From RGIG6374 sp045600965 (GTDB taxonomy: Bacteria; Bacteroidota; Bacteroidia; Bacteroidales; UBA932): a stretch of 64,000 nucleotides of DNA. The first letter of the stretch is position 1, and each line of letters starts with the position of its first letter. The notes beneath the pieces were generated by a model. It saw only the letters and a list, made by a program, of their open reading frames with translations, had not been told where the DNA came from and did not search any database. Shown piece by piece: positions 8,116 through 17,478 of this stretch. A program made the translations under genes and the position numbers. The stretch is from positions 1 through 64,000 of the forward strand of contig JAZRYW010000050.1 in the NCBI GenBank assembly GCA_045600965.1. Direction: 5' to 3'.

Positions 8116-9631
8116 GGTGCACAGGGAGTCCGTTAACTGTTATTGCGCTTACAGGGCGGCTCGGGCAAAGGAATTCGCACGCACCGCATCCGATACATAT
8201 TTCTTCCACAACGGCGGGAATCCTGTGGCCGCCCACGGGGTCATCCACCATACGGATGGCACCGGTAGGACAGTGGCGGCTGCAGTTTCCGCAATTGTCC
8301 TGACCGAGAGCGGACACGCAGAGTTCATAATTGACGGTTGCGCGTCCGATATGGGTGGCGAGCTTCTGCTCCCTGGTCACCGGCTTGATGGCGCCCGAGG
8401 GGCAGATTTCGGAGCAGACCGTGCACTCGGGACGGCAATATCCCATCTCATAGCCCATTTCAGGCTGGAGAAGGTGTTCCAGATCAGTGGAGGCGCGAAG
8501 CACGTGGTTCGGACAGTTGCTTACACACAGCTGGCAGGCGGTGCAGCGCGAGTAGAAGTTGTCGACGCTCCCGGCCCCGAAAGGGACAAGATGTCCGGTA
8601 CGCTCGGGACTGACCTTGGGAGTGACTTTCGCAAGACCTCCGTCAAGATGCCTCTCCTGAGCCTTTGCCGACAGCGCGGCTCCTGTCAGGGCAGCGGTGG
8701 TCATAATGAACTGCCTGCGTCCGTTATCTGCCTGAGGGGCTTCGGACGAAGGTCCGGCAGCAGGTTCTGCGGCAGGCGCGGCCTTGTGTTTCGGTTGGCC
8801 GAATCCATATGTTACGGCTCCTTCCCTGCATCGTCTGATGCAGTCGAAGCAGTCGACGCAGCGGCTGTAGTCAACCTTGTGCGCATCCATATCGATACAG
8901 GATGACTTGCAGCCTCGGGAGCACCTTCCGCAGGCGGTGCACTTGTCGGCGTCTATCTTGATGTGCAGCAGGGAATGCCTGCTGAAAAGTCCGAGAACGG
9001 TGCCCACCGGGCATATAGTGTTGCAGTATGCGCGGCCCCAGAGCCAGGCGCAGAGCACTATGGCAACCAGCGTGACGGCGGCGGTTATGAGCAGCGCGGG
9101 TGCAAGGCTCTCACCCCTTGCAAGGCCGGCTGCCGAGCGTACTATCCTTCCGTATGCGCTGTAAGGCGCGATCATTGCCACAAACACCTGCACGGAGGCG
9201 GCGATTGCGGCGACGGTGAGCGCCAGCACAGGATAACGCACCCATCTGCGCTCCCTGCTGTATTCGAAATGCTTCACCTCACGCTTGATGGTGGAAAGTT
9301 CACCGACTTCCTCGCCCGCCTTCCTTGCGGCGGCATACTTCTTGACCCTGCGGCCGTTGATTCTGTGAATGATGAGTCCGGCCTGTCTGCGTATCCATAT
9401 GATCACATCCTGGAACACGCCCATAGGGCAGATGACCGAACAGTAGATCCGGCCGAAGACAACCGTCAGGAGAAGAATCCCGATGATGACGGCGAAGTTC
9501 AATGCAAGGCAGGACGGAAGGAACTGAAGTTTCGCCATCCATCCCCACCATTGCTGGCCGATACCGGCCAGAAGGAGGGTTATCCCCACCATAAACAGCA
9601 CGGCCAGAGTGATTCTGAGCTTTCTTAACAT
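8108..9631 (-). CDS. Membrane polyferredoxin resembling a NapH-NapG fusion
   Basis: 507 residues in two parts. Residues 1-275 are NapH-like: membrane segments at about 8-26, 43-60, 132-152 and 178-198, two CxxxCP motifs (YCSVICPMG, YCNTICPVG), then a two-cluster ferredoxin domain (CTACGRCSRGC, CVDCFDCIRRC). After an Ala/Pro-rich linker comes an internal twin-arginine signal (GRRQFIMTTAALTGAAL, 304-320). The C-terminal 185 residues are NapG-like with four cysteine clusters (CTACQLCVSNCP, CTVCSEICP, CGNCSRHCP, CIGCGACEFLCP). In nitrate-reductase systems NapH and NapG are separate and pass quinol electrons to the periplasm. No NapA/NapC is nearby; the likely electron acceptor is the adjacent exported aldo/keto reductase. 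Confidence 0.85.
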   Translation of the reverse strand: MLRKLRITLAVLFMVGITLLLAGIGQQWWGWMAKLQFLPSCLALNFAVIIGILLLTVVFGRIYCSVICPMGVFQDVIIWIRRQAGLIIHRINGRRVKKYAAARKAGEEVGELSTIKREVKHFEYSRERRWVRYPVLALTVAAIAASVQVFVAMIAPYSAYGRIVRSAAGLARGESLAPALLITAAVTLVAIVLCAWLWGRAYCNTICPVGTVLGLFSRHSLLHIKIDADKCTACGRCSRGCKSSCIDMDAHKVDYSRCVDCFDCIRRCREGAVTYGFGQPKHKAAPAAEPAAGPSSEAPQADNGRRQFIMTTAALTGAALSAKAQERHLDGGLAKVTPKVSPERTGHLVPFGAGSVDNFYSRCTACQLCVSNCPNHVLRASTDLEHLLQPEMGYEMGYCRPECTVCSEICPSGAIKPVTREQKLATHIGRATVNYELCVSALGQDNCGNCSRHCPTGAIRMVDDPVGGHRIPAVVEEICIGCGACEFLCPSRPVSAITVNGLPVHHE

Positions 9632-9734
9632 AAGAACGGGTACATTATATAGTAACGTGTAAAATTGAGCAAAATATCGTTATTTCACAAATAATAGTTA
9701 ACTTTATGGTTCAACAAATAAGAAAATTGAGTGT

Positions 9735-10433
9735 ATGAAAGAAAGAAACTATTTGGGTATCTGCATTTTGGCGGGATTTCTGGCGCTTGCCATCTCTCTG
9801 CCTTTCGCAGTCGGCAAGTACACCGGTTCATTCCGTCAGGTGACAGTCAAGGGTCTGTGTGAAAAGGAAGTGGATGCTGACCGCGCGATATGGCCCATCG
9901 TGTTCAAGGAATCCGGCAACTCTCTCTCGGCTCTTGCCTCCGAGGTCGAAATCAAGAACGCCATCATAGTGGAATGGCTCAAGGAAGCCGGTTTCGCGGA
10001 TGATGAGATCAACATATCCGCGCCCAAGCTCCAGGACCTGAAGTCTGACGGATACATCGAGAACAAGCGTTTCGATTACATTATGACCTCCGTAGTGACG
10101 GTATGCACCTCCAAGGCCTCTGTGGTTGTCGGCATGCAGCGACGTCAGTTCGAACTTCTCGGCAAGGGCATCGCCATAGGCAGCGGCAACAGCTGGGAGT
10201 ATCCCGTGGTTTTCGACTACACCTCCCTGAATTCAATCAAAGCTGAGATGGTCGAGCAGGCCATCCGCAACGCCCGCGAGTCGGCTGACAAGTTCGCGAA
10301 GGACAGCGGAAGCAGGCTCGGCAGGATAGTCACCGCATCGCAGGGCCAGTTCTCAATCAACAACAGGGATGAAAACACTCCCGAAAAGAAAATCATCAGG
10401 GTGGTAAGCACAGTCACCTATTCCCTCAGATAA
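9735..10433 (+). CDS. SIMPL domain protein (DUF541)
   Basis: 232 residues with an N-terminal signal anchor (residues 5-26) and a SIMPL/DUF541 domain: VTVKGLCEKEVDADRAIWPI at the start, and the C-terminal block with IRNARESADKFAKDSGSRLG. SIMPL proteins are periplasmic or membrane-bound oligomers of poorly defined function (family includes E. coli YggE, linked to oxidative stress, and BP26). First gene of a plus-strand operon with the STAS-kinase and adenine deaminase genes (4- and 3-base gaps). A -7-like box TAACTTTA lies at 9699-9706. Confidence 0.85.
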   Translation: MKERNYLGICILAGFLALAISLPFAVGKYTGSFRQVTVKGLCEKEVDADRAIWPIVFKESGNSLSALASEVEIKNAIIVEWLKEAGFADDEINISAPKLQDLKSDGYIENKRFDYIMTSVVTVCTSKASVVVGMQRRQFELLGKGIAIGSGNSWEYPVVFDYTSLNSIKAEMVEQAIRNARESADKFAKDSGSRLGRIVTASQGQFSINNRDENTPEKKIIRVVSTVTYSLR

Positions 10434-10437
10434 CATC

Positions 10438-11523
10438 ATGGCACAGGAAATTATCAAACTCAAAGGCACATTGTGCGCCGAGACGGCTTCAGCCGTCATT
10501 TCAGGATTTTCACAAGGCAACGAATACATACTCGACTTCGAAGAGGTCGACGCAATCCATTTCGCGGCGATCAGGGCGCTGCTCAACTGCCGCAGGGCGG
10601 GCTTCCACCTTATCATCGTCAACGCCTGCGACAGCGTGGCCGAAAGGTTCGAGGACACGGGGGTGAGCGGTTGCATAAGCGTATGCCGCAAGCCCAAGGT
10701 ACTTGACCTGTCCGGATACGAGATGTTCGGCGAAAGTTTCCTCTCCAAGGCATACAACAGCCAGGATGGGGACGCTATGATAAAAGTCTACGGGAAACGC
10801 GTACCGAAGGATGTCGTCGCACGTGAGAAGTCTGTTGCAAAGGCAGTTCTGGCGTTCGGCATCCCCACACCTCTGGTAGGGACCATCTACAGTGACGGTG
10901 AGAATATGGCGCTCGACTTCGAAAGGGTTCACAACAAGCGTTCCTACTCCAGAGTCATTTCGGAGGAGCCCGAAAGGCTTGAGGAGATTTCAACACGTTT
11001 CGCAAGGATGTGCAAGCGGCTGCATTCCACTCCCTGCGACACCTCCGTATTCTCCGACAGGGCCGACTTCTACCGTCAGGCCGTGATGAATGCCGGGGAG
11101 ATCAGCCAGGATGACAAACTCAGGGCCCTCGATTTCATCAACGGCGTGAAGCCATCCACCACCTGCCTGCACGGTGATATGCAGATGAGCAACATCATCA
11201 CCACCGACAAGGAGGATATGTGGATAGACCTGTCCGATTTCGGCTACGGCAACCCTATGTTCGATATGGGTATGTGGTATTTTTTGTGCAGGCTCAACGC
11301 GGAGCACATCACAAGGAACCTCTTCCATTTCGGCAACGACACAATGGCAAGGATATGGCCCGTGTTCGCCAGGGAATATTTCGGCGCAGACACGCCGGAG
11401 AAGCTTCAGGAGGTGGAAAGGAGCGTTGAGCCTTTCGCCGCCCTCCATATGCTCTACCTCGGAAGCGTGTACGGATTCGAGCCTCATATGCTGCCCTTCA
11501 TACGCAGGACTCTCTTCGGATAG
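10438..11523 (+). CDS. STAS-like domain fused to an aminoglycoside-phosphotransferase-type kinase
   Basis: 361 residues. Residues 1-95 look like a STAS (anti-sigma-antagonist) domain: alternating beta/alpha with ILDFEEVDAIHFAAIRALL as the core loop. Residues 110-361 are an APH/choline-kinase-like fold: K117 and E130 in the N-lobe, Brenner motif H245-GD-x4-N252 (HGDMQMSNI), then the metal-binding DFGYGNPMFDMG. A family with the same kinase part has been described in Fibrobacter (TIGR02172); substrate unknown. STAS domains normally sense small molecules or phosphorylation, so this could be a regulated small-molecule kinase. It lies between SIMPL and adenine deaminase genes. Confidence 0.75.
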   Translation: MAQEIIKLKGTLCAETASAVISGFSQGNEYILDFEEVDAIHFAAIRALLNCRRAGFHLIIVNACDSVAERFEDTGVSGCISVCRKPKVLDLSGYEMFGESFLSKAYNSQDGDAMIKVYGKRVPKDVVAREKSVAKAVLAFGIPTPLVGTIYSDGENMALDFERVHNKRSYSRVISEEPERLEEISTRFARMCKRLHSTPCDTSVFSDRADFYRQAVMNAGEISQDDKLRALDFINGVKPSTTCLHGDMQMSNIITTDKEDMWIDLSDFGYGNPMFDMGMWYFLCRLNAEHITRNLFHFGNDTMARIWPVFAREYFGADTPEKLQEVERSVEPFAALHMLYLGSVYGFEPHMLPFIRRTLFG

Positions 11524-11526
11524 GAT

Positions 11527-13173
11527 ATGGCCGGCAGTTTCAAGGTTTTCGGAAACATAGCCGACCCTCTCAACAGACGGCTGTTCAACGGTGCGGTCTG
11601 CGTCAGGGACGGCATCATCGGGGACATAGTGAAACTCTCGGACGACATCGATCCGGAGATGGATTTCATTATGCCGGGGTTCATCGACTCTCACGTACAT
11701 ATCGAAAGCAGTATGATGCTTCCGGATATGTTTGCACGCTCCGCCGCCCGCAGCGGCGTGGTGGGCGCGGTGGCCGACCCTCACGAGATAGCCAACGTGC
11801 TGGGGCTCGACGGAGTGAGACTTATGATCGGGAATGCCGGGTCAACCCCTTTCCACTTTATGTTCGCTGCCCCCTCCTGCGTCCCCAGCACCGGGTTCGA
11901 GACCGCCGGCGCAACGCTTGACGCCTGTGCCGTGAAGGAGATGCTGTCCTGGAGCGGGATCGGCGCGCTCGCGGAGGTGATGAACGTGTCCGAAGTGCTT
12001 TACGGAGACCGTGATATGCTGGCCAAGTTTGATGCCGCCCGCGCTGCCGGAAAACCCATTGACGGCCACGCGCCCGGCCTTTCGGGAGACGGATTGAAAC
12101 AGTATGCCCTGGCCGGAATCACCACCAACCACGAATGCTCGACCGAGAGCGAAGCTCGCGAACAGGCCGCCGCGGGGTTGTACATACTCATACGCGAGGG
12201 CAGTGCCGCACGCAATTTCGATGCCCTGTCCCCCCTCGTCGGAGACCTTCCGGACAGCGTGATGTTCTGCACCGACGACTGCCACCCCGACTTCCTTCAG
12301 GACGGGCGGTATTATCAGCACGTCAAGCGTTCGATAGCGAGGGGTTATCCCCTTTGGAACGTCCTGCGCGCCGCATCCGTCACGCCGGTGAAGCATTACG
12401 GACTCCCAGTCGGGCTCCTTCAGAAAGGGGACAGCGCCGATTTCATCATAGTGGACAACCTGAAGGACTTCAACTGCAAGGCCACCTTCCTTTCCGGAAC
12501 AAGATACGACAGCATCAACCCTCTTCCGGCAGATGAACACCGTAAGGATGAGCAACAGCCCAACAACTTCAAGGCGGGGCATATCTCCAAGGAAGACATC
12601 GCCCTGAAGCCCTCCTGCGCGATGCAGAAGGTCATAGTGGCATACGACGGGCAGCTTGTGACCGGAATCGAGGAGATGGAGGCGCTGATGAAGGACGGCC
12701 GTGCGGTATCCGACCCATCCCGTGATATGCTGAAGATCGTGGTCATCAACCGCTACGACAGAGGCGCGAAGACAGCTGTCGGGTTCATAAAGGGATTCGG
12801 AATAAGCAAAGGCGCCCTTGCGTCATCAGTTGCGCACGACAGCCACAATATCATCGCCCTCGGCGCGTCCGATGAAGACATAGTGCGCGCCGTCAACAGG
12901 ATCGCCGATACCGGAGGCGGCCTTGCCGCAGTCTGCGGTGAAAGGATGGAGTCGCTTGCTCTTCCCGTTGCAGGAATAATGAGCCCCGGCACTGACGTTG
13001 ACGTTCTTGACGGATACCTGAAAGTAAGGAAAATGGCTCAAAGTATGAGCCCCGCCCACTCTGATGCCTTTATGACGATGTCATTCATGACCCTGCCGGT
13101 CATTCCGGCGCTGAAGATCACCGACAAGGGACTTTTCGACTTCGCTTCCTTCAGCCTCATCCCCGGGGAATGA
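11527..13173 (+). CDS. ade: Adenine deaminase
   Basis: 548 residues, the usual size for Ade of the amidohydrolase superfamily, which converts adenine to hypoxanthine and ammonia in purine salvage. Visible signatures: GFIDSHVHIESSMM (metal-binding HxH), the GVVGAVADPHEIANV block, MFCTDDCHPD and the C-terminal segment VAHDSHNIIALGASD. The start ATG is 3 bases after the preceding stop. It ends one base before the stop of the convergent DUF819 gene. Confidence 0.95.
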   Translation: MAGSFKVFGNIADPLNRRLFNGAVCVRDGIIGDIVKLSDDIDPEMDFIMPGFIDSHVHIESSMMLPDMFARSAARSGVVGAVADPHEIANVLGLDGVRLMIGNAGSTPFHFMFAAPSCVPSTGFETAGATLDACAVKEMLSWSGIGALAEVMNVSEVLYGDRDMLAKFDAARAAGKPIDGHAPGLSGDGLKQYALAGITTNHECSTESEAREQAAAGLYILIREGSAARNFDALSPLVGDLPDSVMFCTDDCHPDFLQDGRYYQHVKRSIARGYPLWNVLRAASVTPVKHYGLPVGLLQKGDSADFIIVDNLKDFNCKATFLSGTRYDSINPLPADEHRKDEQQPNNFKAGHISKEDIALKPSCAMQKVIVAYDGQLVTGIEEMEALMKDGRAVSDPSRDMLKIVVINRYDRGAKTAVGFIKGFGISKGALASSVAHDSHNIIALGASDEDIVRAVNRIADTGGGLAAVCGERMESLALPVAGIMSPGTDVDVLDGYLKVRKMAQSMSPAHSDAFMTMSFMTLPVIPALKITDKGLFDFASFSLIPGE

Positions 13174-13174
13174 C

Positions 13175-14347
13175 TCAGCTCAGCAGGTTGAAAACAGCCA
13201 GCCCGAGATAGTTGCCGACCGCATAGCCCACTATGCCTACGGCTATGCCGGTTATTATCGCGCCGCGGTTCTTCATAGTGCCCGCGACCATAGGCACGAA
13301 CAGCGGTGAATTCACGAGCGCCACCGAAGTTATGACCGTCGTGTCGGCATCCACCTTGAAGATCCGTCCCAATATGACCTGCGCCAGCAGGGAGGTGAAT
13401 ATCACGAACACTATGTAGCAGAGCACCCATACGCCCTCTATGAGGTCGATGCTTCGTATGTCCACCATAGAGGCCACTGCCAGCGAGAACACGAGCACCA
13501 GATACATTCCCGCATCATAACTCTTCTCAAACCTGTGGACGGCGGGGATGAAGGAGGCGGCCAGTGACAGCGTGGTCAGGGTGAGAATGAGTATTATCAT
13601 ATCGATTCCGCCCTTGAGCGCAAATGAAAGGCCTATTCCGGCGCCGGCAATGAGCACCGCGAGTCCAACCGCCTTGAGCGTCGGCAGGAAATGCTTCCTT
13701 GTCAATATCCCCCGGTACATCATCTCCTCAGAGACGGCCATAGGCTGGACTCCTCCTTCAGGAGCATCGGTGTCACCTTCGCCGGACGCCTTCACGGGAA
13801 GCAGCTTCCTGAAAAGAGGCACTCCCGCAGACATCAGGAATATCAGATAGACGAAGCTTACAAGCATATCGAAGGAGTTCATCACCACATAGGTGGCGTC
13901 ATCCACGTCAAGCATAAGTTTGAGGGATGCGAGATTGGGCGTGCCGCCGGAATAGAGGCCGACAGCCATTCCCGCTATGCCTGCAGCCCCGGAAGAGAGC
14001 CGCTCCCCGAAAATGAAATAGCCTGAGACCACTGCGGCGACAACTGCGATTATGCCGAGCAGCAGGGCCTTGAGCGCGGTACGGTACGGCCATCTGCGGA
14101 AATCGCAGGCGAAAAGAATCAGCGGAAGGGCGAGCGGAACGGTGACTGACGTGACCGCATCCTGCACAGGATAGAGTGCGGCGGTTATTTCCGGGTGCGG
14201 GAACACGAACAGATTGGACACCAGGATTCCGAGAAAATATAGAATGAGGACCGCTCCAACCTTGCCGGCCACCTTTGAATTGCGGCAGAGAAGGACCACT
14301 GCGGCGGGCACAGTCAGAAATAACAGTATGGCCGTTACCTGAATCAT
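13175..14347 (-). CDS. DUF819 family integral membrane protein
   Basis: 390 residues and almost wholly hydrophobic, with about ten predicted membrane segments and a central charged loop (roughly 190-215). Conserved-looking pieces: FPHPEITAALYPVQDAVTSV and GLYSGGTPNLASLKLML, the latter typical of the DUF819 (YjcL-like) family. These are probable transporters of unknown substrate; a peptidoglycan-related role has been suggested for relatives. A TATCTTTG -7 box on the minus strand (14362-14355) lies only 7 bases before the ATG, so the 5' leader must be extremely short or absent. Confidence 0.8.
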   Translation of the reverse strand: MIQVTAILLFLTVPAAVVLLCRNSKVAGKVGAVLILYFLGILVSNLFVFPHPEITAALYPVQDAVTSVTVPLALPLILFACDFRRWPYRTALKALLLGIIAVVAAVVSGYFIFGERLSSGAAGIAGMAVGLYSGGTPNLASLKLMLDVDDATYVVMNSFDMLVSFVYLIFLMSAGVPLFRKLLPVKASGEGDTDAPEGGVQPMAVSEEMMYRGILTRKHFLPTLKAVGLAVLIAGAGIGLSFALKGGIDMIILILTLTTLSLAASFIPAVHRFEKSYDAGMYLVLVFSLAVASMVDIRSIDLIEGVWVLCYIVFVIFTSLLAQVILGRIFKVDADTTVITSVALVNSPLFVPMVAGTMKNRGAIITGIAVGIVGYAVGNYLGLAVFNLLS

Positions 14348-14354
14348 CGTTTCC

Positions 14355-14396
14355 CAAAGATAGATTTCTGCAAAGGTACAAAATATTGTATCTTTG
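14355..14396. promoter_or_regulatory. Compact divergent promoter between DUF819 and MMPL genes
   Basis: Two perfect -7 boxes face outward: TATCTTTG on minus at 14362-14355 and on plus at 14389-14396, 26 bases apart, forming an inverted repeat. Neither has a perfect TTTG -33 box. The plus box ends 4 bases before the ATG at 14401, and the minus box ends 7 bases before the ATG at 14347. Both transcripts are expected to have a very short leader or none. Confidence 0.6.
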
Positions 14397-14400
14397 CAAT

Positions 14401-17400
14401 ATGAAACAGAAGACAGCGTTGGCGTTTTCAGTTCTCCTCACTCTTGTATGCACGCTGCTTATACCGAAGGTGAACGTGAACGCCGATATGACGAAATACC
14501 TTCCTGACGACTCCGGGATGCGTCAGGGAATCCGGATAATCTCGGACGAATTCGATGAATCACTGCTTTCGACGGCTGATATCCGCGTAATGTTCGAAGG
14601 GATTGACAGCCGGAGGCGCTCCGAAGTCGAGGATGAACTGCTCCATCTTGACGGAGTGGTTGCCGGAAGCCACCGTGTTTCGGGCGACAGGACGCTCTAC
14701 GAGCTCACCGTCGAAAAGAGCGTTAACCAGAAGAGTCTTGCAGCGGATATCCGCGGCACATACGGAAAAGCGACTGTAGAGACCGCCCAGGACGGAAACA
14801 CGCCGGCTCCGGGAGCGATAATCCTCGCAATTGCGGCGCTTCTCGTGATTCTGTTCATAATGAGCCCCACCTGGATGGAGCCGCTGCTGTATATGGCCTC
14901 TACCGGTATGGCAGTGCTGGTGAACGTCGGCACGAACGTGCTTTTCGACAGCGTGTCCATCACTACGAATTCAATCGCCGGCGTACTTCAGCTCGCCCTT
15001 TCGATAGACTATTCCATCATACTGATGAACCGCTACCGCCAGCAGCGCCGGCTCTTCGACACAAAGGCGCCTGCGATGTCGGCGGCTATGAAGAAGGCGG
15101 CTCCGGCCATTGTCAGCAGCGCGCTCACCACAGTGTCCGGTCTGCTGATGCTGGCATTGATGAGACTCAAGATAGGGGCCGACCTGGGATTCGTCCTGGC
15201 GAAGGGCGTTGTGTGCAGCCTGATATTTACCTATACCGCCCTTCCCGGGCTCATACTTATCTTCGACAGGGCCATCAGCGGTTCCTCGAAGAAGGTTCCG
15301 AAGTTCCCGACCGACGGCATCGCCTCCTTCTGCGAGCGCTTCAGCATTCCTCTGGCAGTCCTGTTCATAGTGCTCTTCGCCGGAGGATATGTTCTCCACG
15401 ACCGCACTGAAATCTCCTTCTCCACCAGATTCGATTCCGAAATAGACGGTTATTTCCCCAGCAGGAACACGATGGTGGTGGTATATGACAACTGCGACGC
15501 CGACGCCCTCATACCCCTTGCCGACAGCCTTTTACAGGACAGCCGGGTGATTTCATTCCTGTCCTACCCTTCCCTGATGCAGCGCAATCTGACGAGCGCC
15601 GGAATGTACGGTTCGATCCGGGACCTTATCGCCCTGAGCAATGAGGAAGTACCGGAAAGCCTGTCAAGCCTTCTTTCTGAAGATATGCTCAGGCTGGCTT
15701 ATTACAGCGCCAACGCAGAGGACAATCTGAAAGTCGCTTTTCCATCCCTCGTGCGCTTCATAGAAGACCGCATACTGCCTGACAAACGCTTCTCGGCATA
15801 CCTTCCCGACGGCCTGGAAGATCAGTTGGAACTGATGCACGCCATTATTGGAGACGATGAAAGGGCAGTGCCGGGCGGCACTCTGCCCTCCCCCATAACC
15901 GCAGCTGACGGCCCTCAGGATGAGGAGATGGTGGACATTCACGACTATATGCTCCGTCTTGCGGCCCAGAGCCCGTCCGCAGAGACACGGCAGCTGTGCA
16001 ATCTGACCGACACTCTCAAGCTGCGCAGCAGTATGACTCCCGACCAGATAACAGAATATCTGGGATCGACGCCGTCGCAGACAAAGATGGTGTTCCAGTT
16101 CAAGGGACGCAGGACAAGGACAATGACCCCGCTCGAGTTCGTCCGCTTCCTTACGGATGACCTCTTCAACAGGAAGGCCCTTGCGGCTTTCGTAAGCAAG
16201 GAGCAGAAGAATGAACTGCTTCTCTGGAAACGGATTATGGATTGCGCGGACCGCGGACTGCCGTTGCCAAGATCGGCCGTGGAGACGATGATAGGCGCTT
16301 TCGGCAAATCCACTCCGCTGATTCAGGACGTTGAGGCCGAGGATGCCCGCATCAGCAGTCTGGCCGCGGACGCACAGACTGTGGAACCCGCAGCGGAGAA
16401 CGCACTCTCTGAAAGTCCGGCTGACAGTTCGGCCACAACGTCGGCGGTGCCGTCGCAGGAAACGGTCGAACCGGCCGCGCCTTCACACAGAGTGCCGGCG
16501 GAAACGCCTGAAATGGAAGATGATCCGCGTACGGCCCTCTTCCTGGATATGACCAGTCCGGACAGGAAATACACTGCCTCTGAAATGTCGCGCAACTTCT
16601 CCCGTCTTGGAGAACCGGTTGACGTGGGTACCGTCGAACTGATGTATCTGCTCTACGGAAGCTGGTATGACTACGATGAAAACTGGGCGATGACTCTCGA
16701 ACAGCTGTTCGGGCACATATCCTCGCTTATCCGTGACAGAAGGATGGATGCCTTTGTCGACGATGGCACAAGGGAGGCGTTCTCCGCTATGGAGAAGGCA
16801 ATGACAGACCGCCTCGGCGGAATGGTTTCAGGCACCCATTCAATAGGCGTGATAATGTCAGACTATGACAATGAATCGCCTGAAACTGAAATTTTCATCA
16901 AAAACCTCAACCAGCGTTGCGACACTTTGTTCAGTGAACAATATTATATTGTAGGCGAGTCAGTTATGTTTAACGAGATGAAGGAAAGCTTCGGTCGGGA
17001 AATGTTCATTGTGACGATTTTCACCATACTCGTCATATTCCTGATAGTGACCCTGACCTTCCGTTCTCCCTTCATCGCCGCCATTCTGGTGATGACGGTG
17101 ATGTCAGCGGTCTTCGTCAATGTCACCGCAAGCGGAATCGGTGGCCGCACCCTGTTGTATCTCGCCTACCTTATAGTCCAGAGCATACTGATGGGCGCAA
17201 CCATCGACTACGGCATCCTGCTCACTACATATTTCCGGGAAAACGGTGACCTGAAGGAAGCCTTCCGCGGCTCTGTGGGTACGATAATGACTTCCGGTAC
17301 GATAATGGTCCTTGTACCCGGAATAATGGCCGTCTCGCTGAACGACGCTATGATAGCGCCGATCGTCGGCAACCTGTCCATAGGCGCTCTGACGGCAGTG

Positions 17401-17475
17401 GCGCTGATTATGTTCGTAATGCCCGGCGTGCTTTCGCTGTACGGGAAAAGGAAAAACGGTAAAAACAGACAATAA
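14401..17475 (+). CDS. MMPL/RND family exporter
   Basis: 1024 residues from the ATG at 14401; the open frame extends further upstream, but the promoter box and the signal-anchor sequence (MKQKTALAFSVLLTLVCTLL) fix this start. RND/MMPL architecture: one N-terminal membrane helix, a periplasmic domain, then two clusters of membrane helices (about 140-330 and 850-1020) around a large second periplasmic domain. The functional block in the first helix bundle includes ALSIDYSIILMNRYRQQRR, and in the second GATIDYGILLTTYFRE, both typical of MMPL transporters. A Ser/Ala/Pro-rich low-complexity linker lies near 660-710. Substrate unknown, probably a lipid or hydrophobic molecule. Starts an operon with OYE, SDR and DHPS-like genes. 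Confidence 0.85.
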   Translation: MKQKTALAFSVLLTLVCTLLIPKVNVNADMTKYLPDDSGMRQGIRIISDEFDESLLSTADIRVMFEGIDSRRRSEVEDELLHLDGVVAGSHRVSGDRTLYELTVEKSVNQKSLAADIRGTYGKATVETAQDGNTPAPGAIILAIAALLVILFIMSPTWMEPLLYMASTGMAVLVNVGTNVLFDSVSITTNSIAGVLQLALSIDYSIILMNRYRQQRRLFDTKAPAMSAAMKKAAPAIVSSALTTVSGLLMLALMRLKIGADLGFVLAKGVVCSLIFTYTALPGLILIFDRAISGSSKKVPKFPTDGIASFCERFSIPLAVLFIVLFAGGYVLHDRTEISFSTRFDSEIDGYFPSRNTMVVVYDNCDADALIPLADSLLQDSRVISFLSYPSLMQRNLTSAGMYGSIRDLIALSNEEVPESLSSLLSEDMLRLAYYSANAEDNLKVAFPSLVRFIEDRILPDKRFSAYLPDGLEDQLELMHAIIGDDERAVPGGTLPSPITAADGPQDEEMVDIHDYMLRLAAQSPSAETRQLCNLTDTLKLRSSMTPDQITEYLGSTPSQTKMVFQFKGRRTRTMTPLEFVRFLTDDLFNRKALAAFVSKEQKNELLLWKRIMDCADRGLPLPRSAVETMIGAFGKSTPLIQDVEAEDARISSLAADAQTVEPAAENALSESPADSSATTSAVPSQETVEPAAPSHRVPAETPEMEDDPRTALFLDMTSPDRKYTASEMSRNFSRLGEPVDVGTVELMYLLYGSWYDYDENWAMTLEQLFGHISSLIRDRRMDAFVDDGTREAFSAMEKAMTDRLGGMVSGTHSIGVIMSDYDNESPETEIFIKNLNQRCDTLFSEQYYIVGESVMFNEMKESFGREMFIVTIFTILVIFLIVTLTFRSPFIAAILVMTVMSAVFVNVTASGIGGRTLLYLAYLIVQSILMGATIDYGILLTTYFRENGDLKEAFRGSVGTIMTSGTIMVLVPGIMAVSLNDAMIAPIVGNLSIGALTAVALIMFVMPGVLSLYGKRKNGKNRQ

Positions 17476-17478
17476 CAG

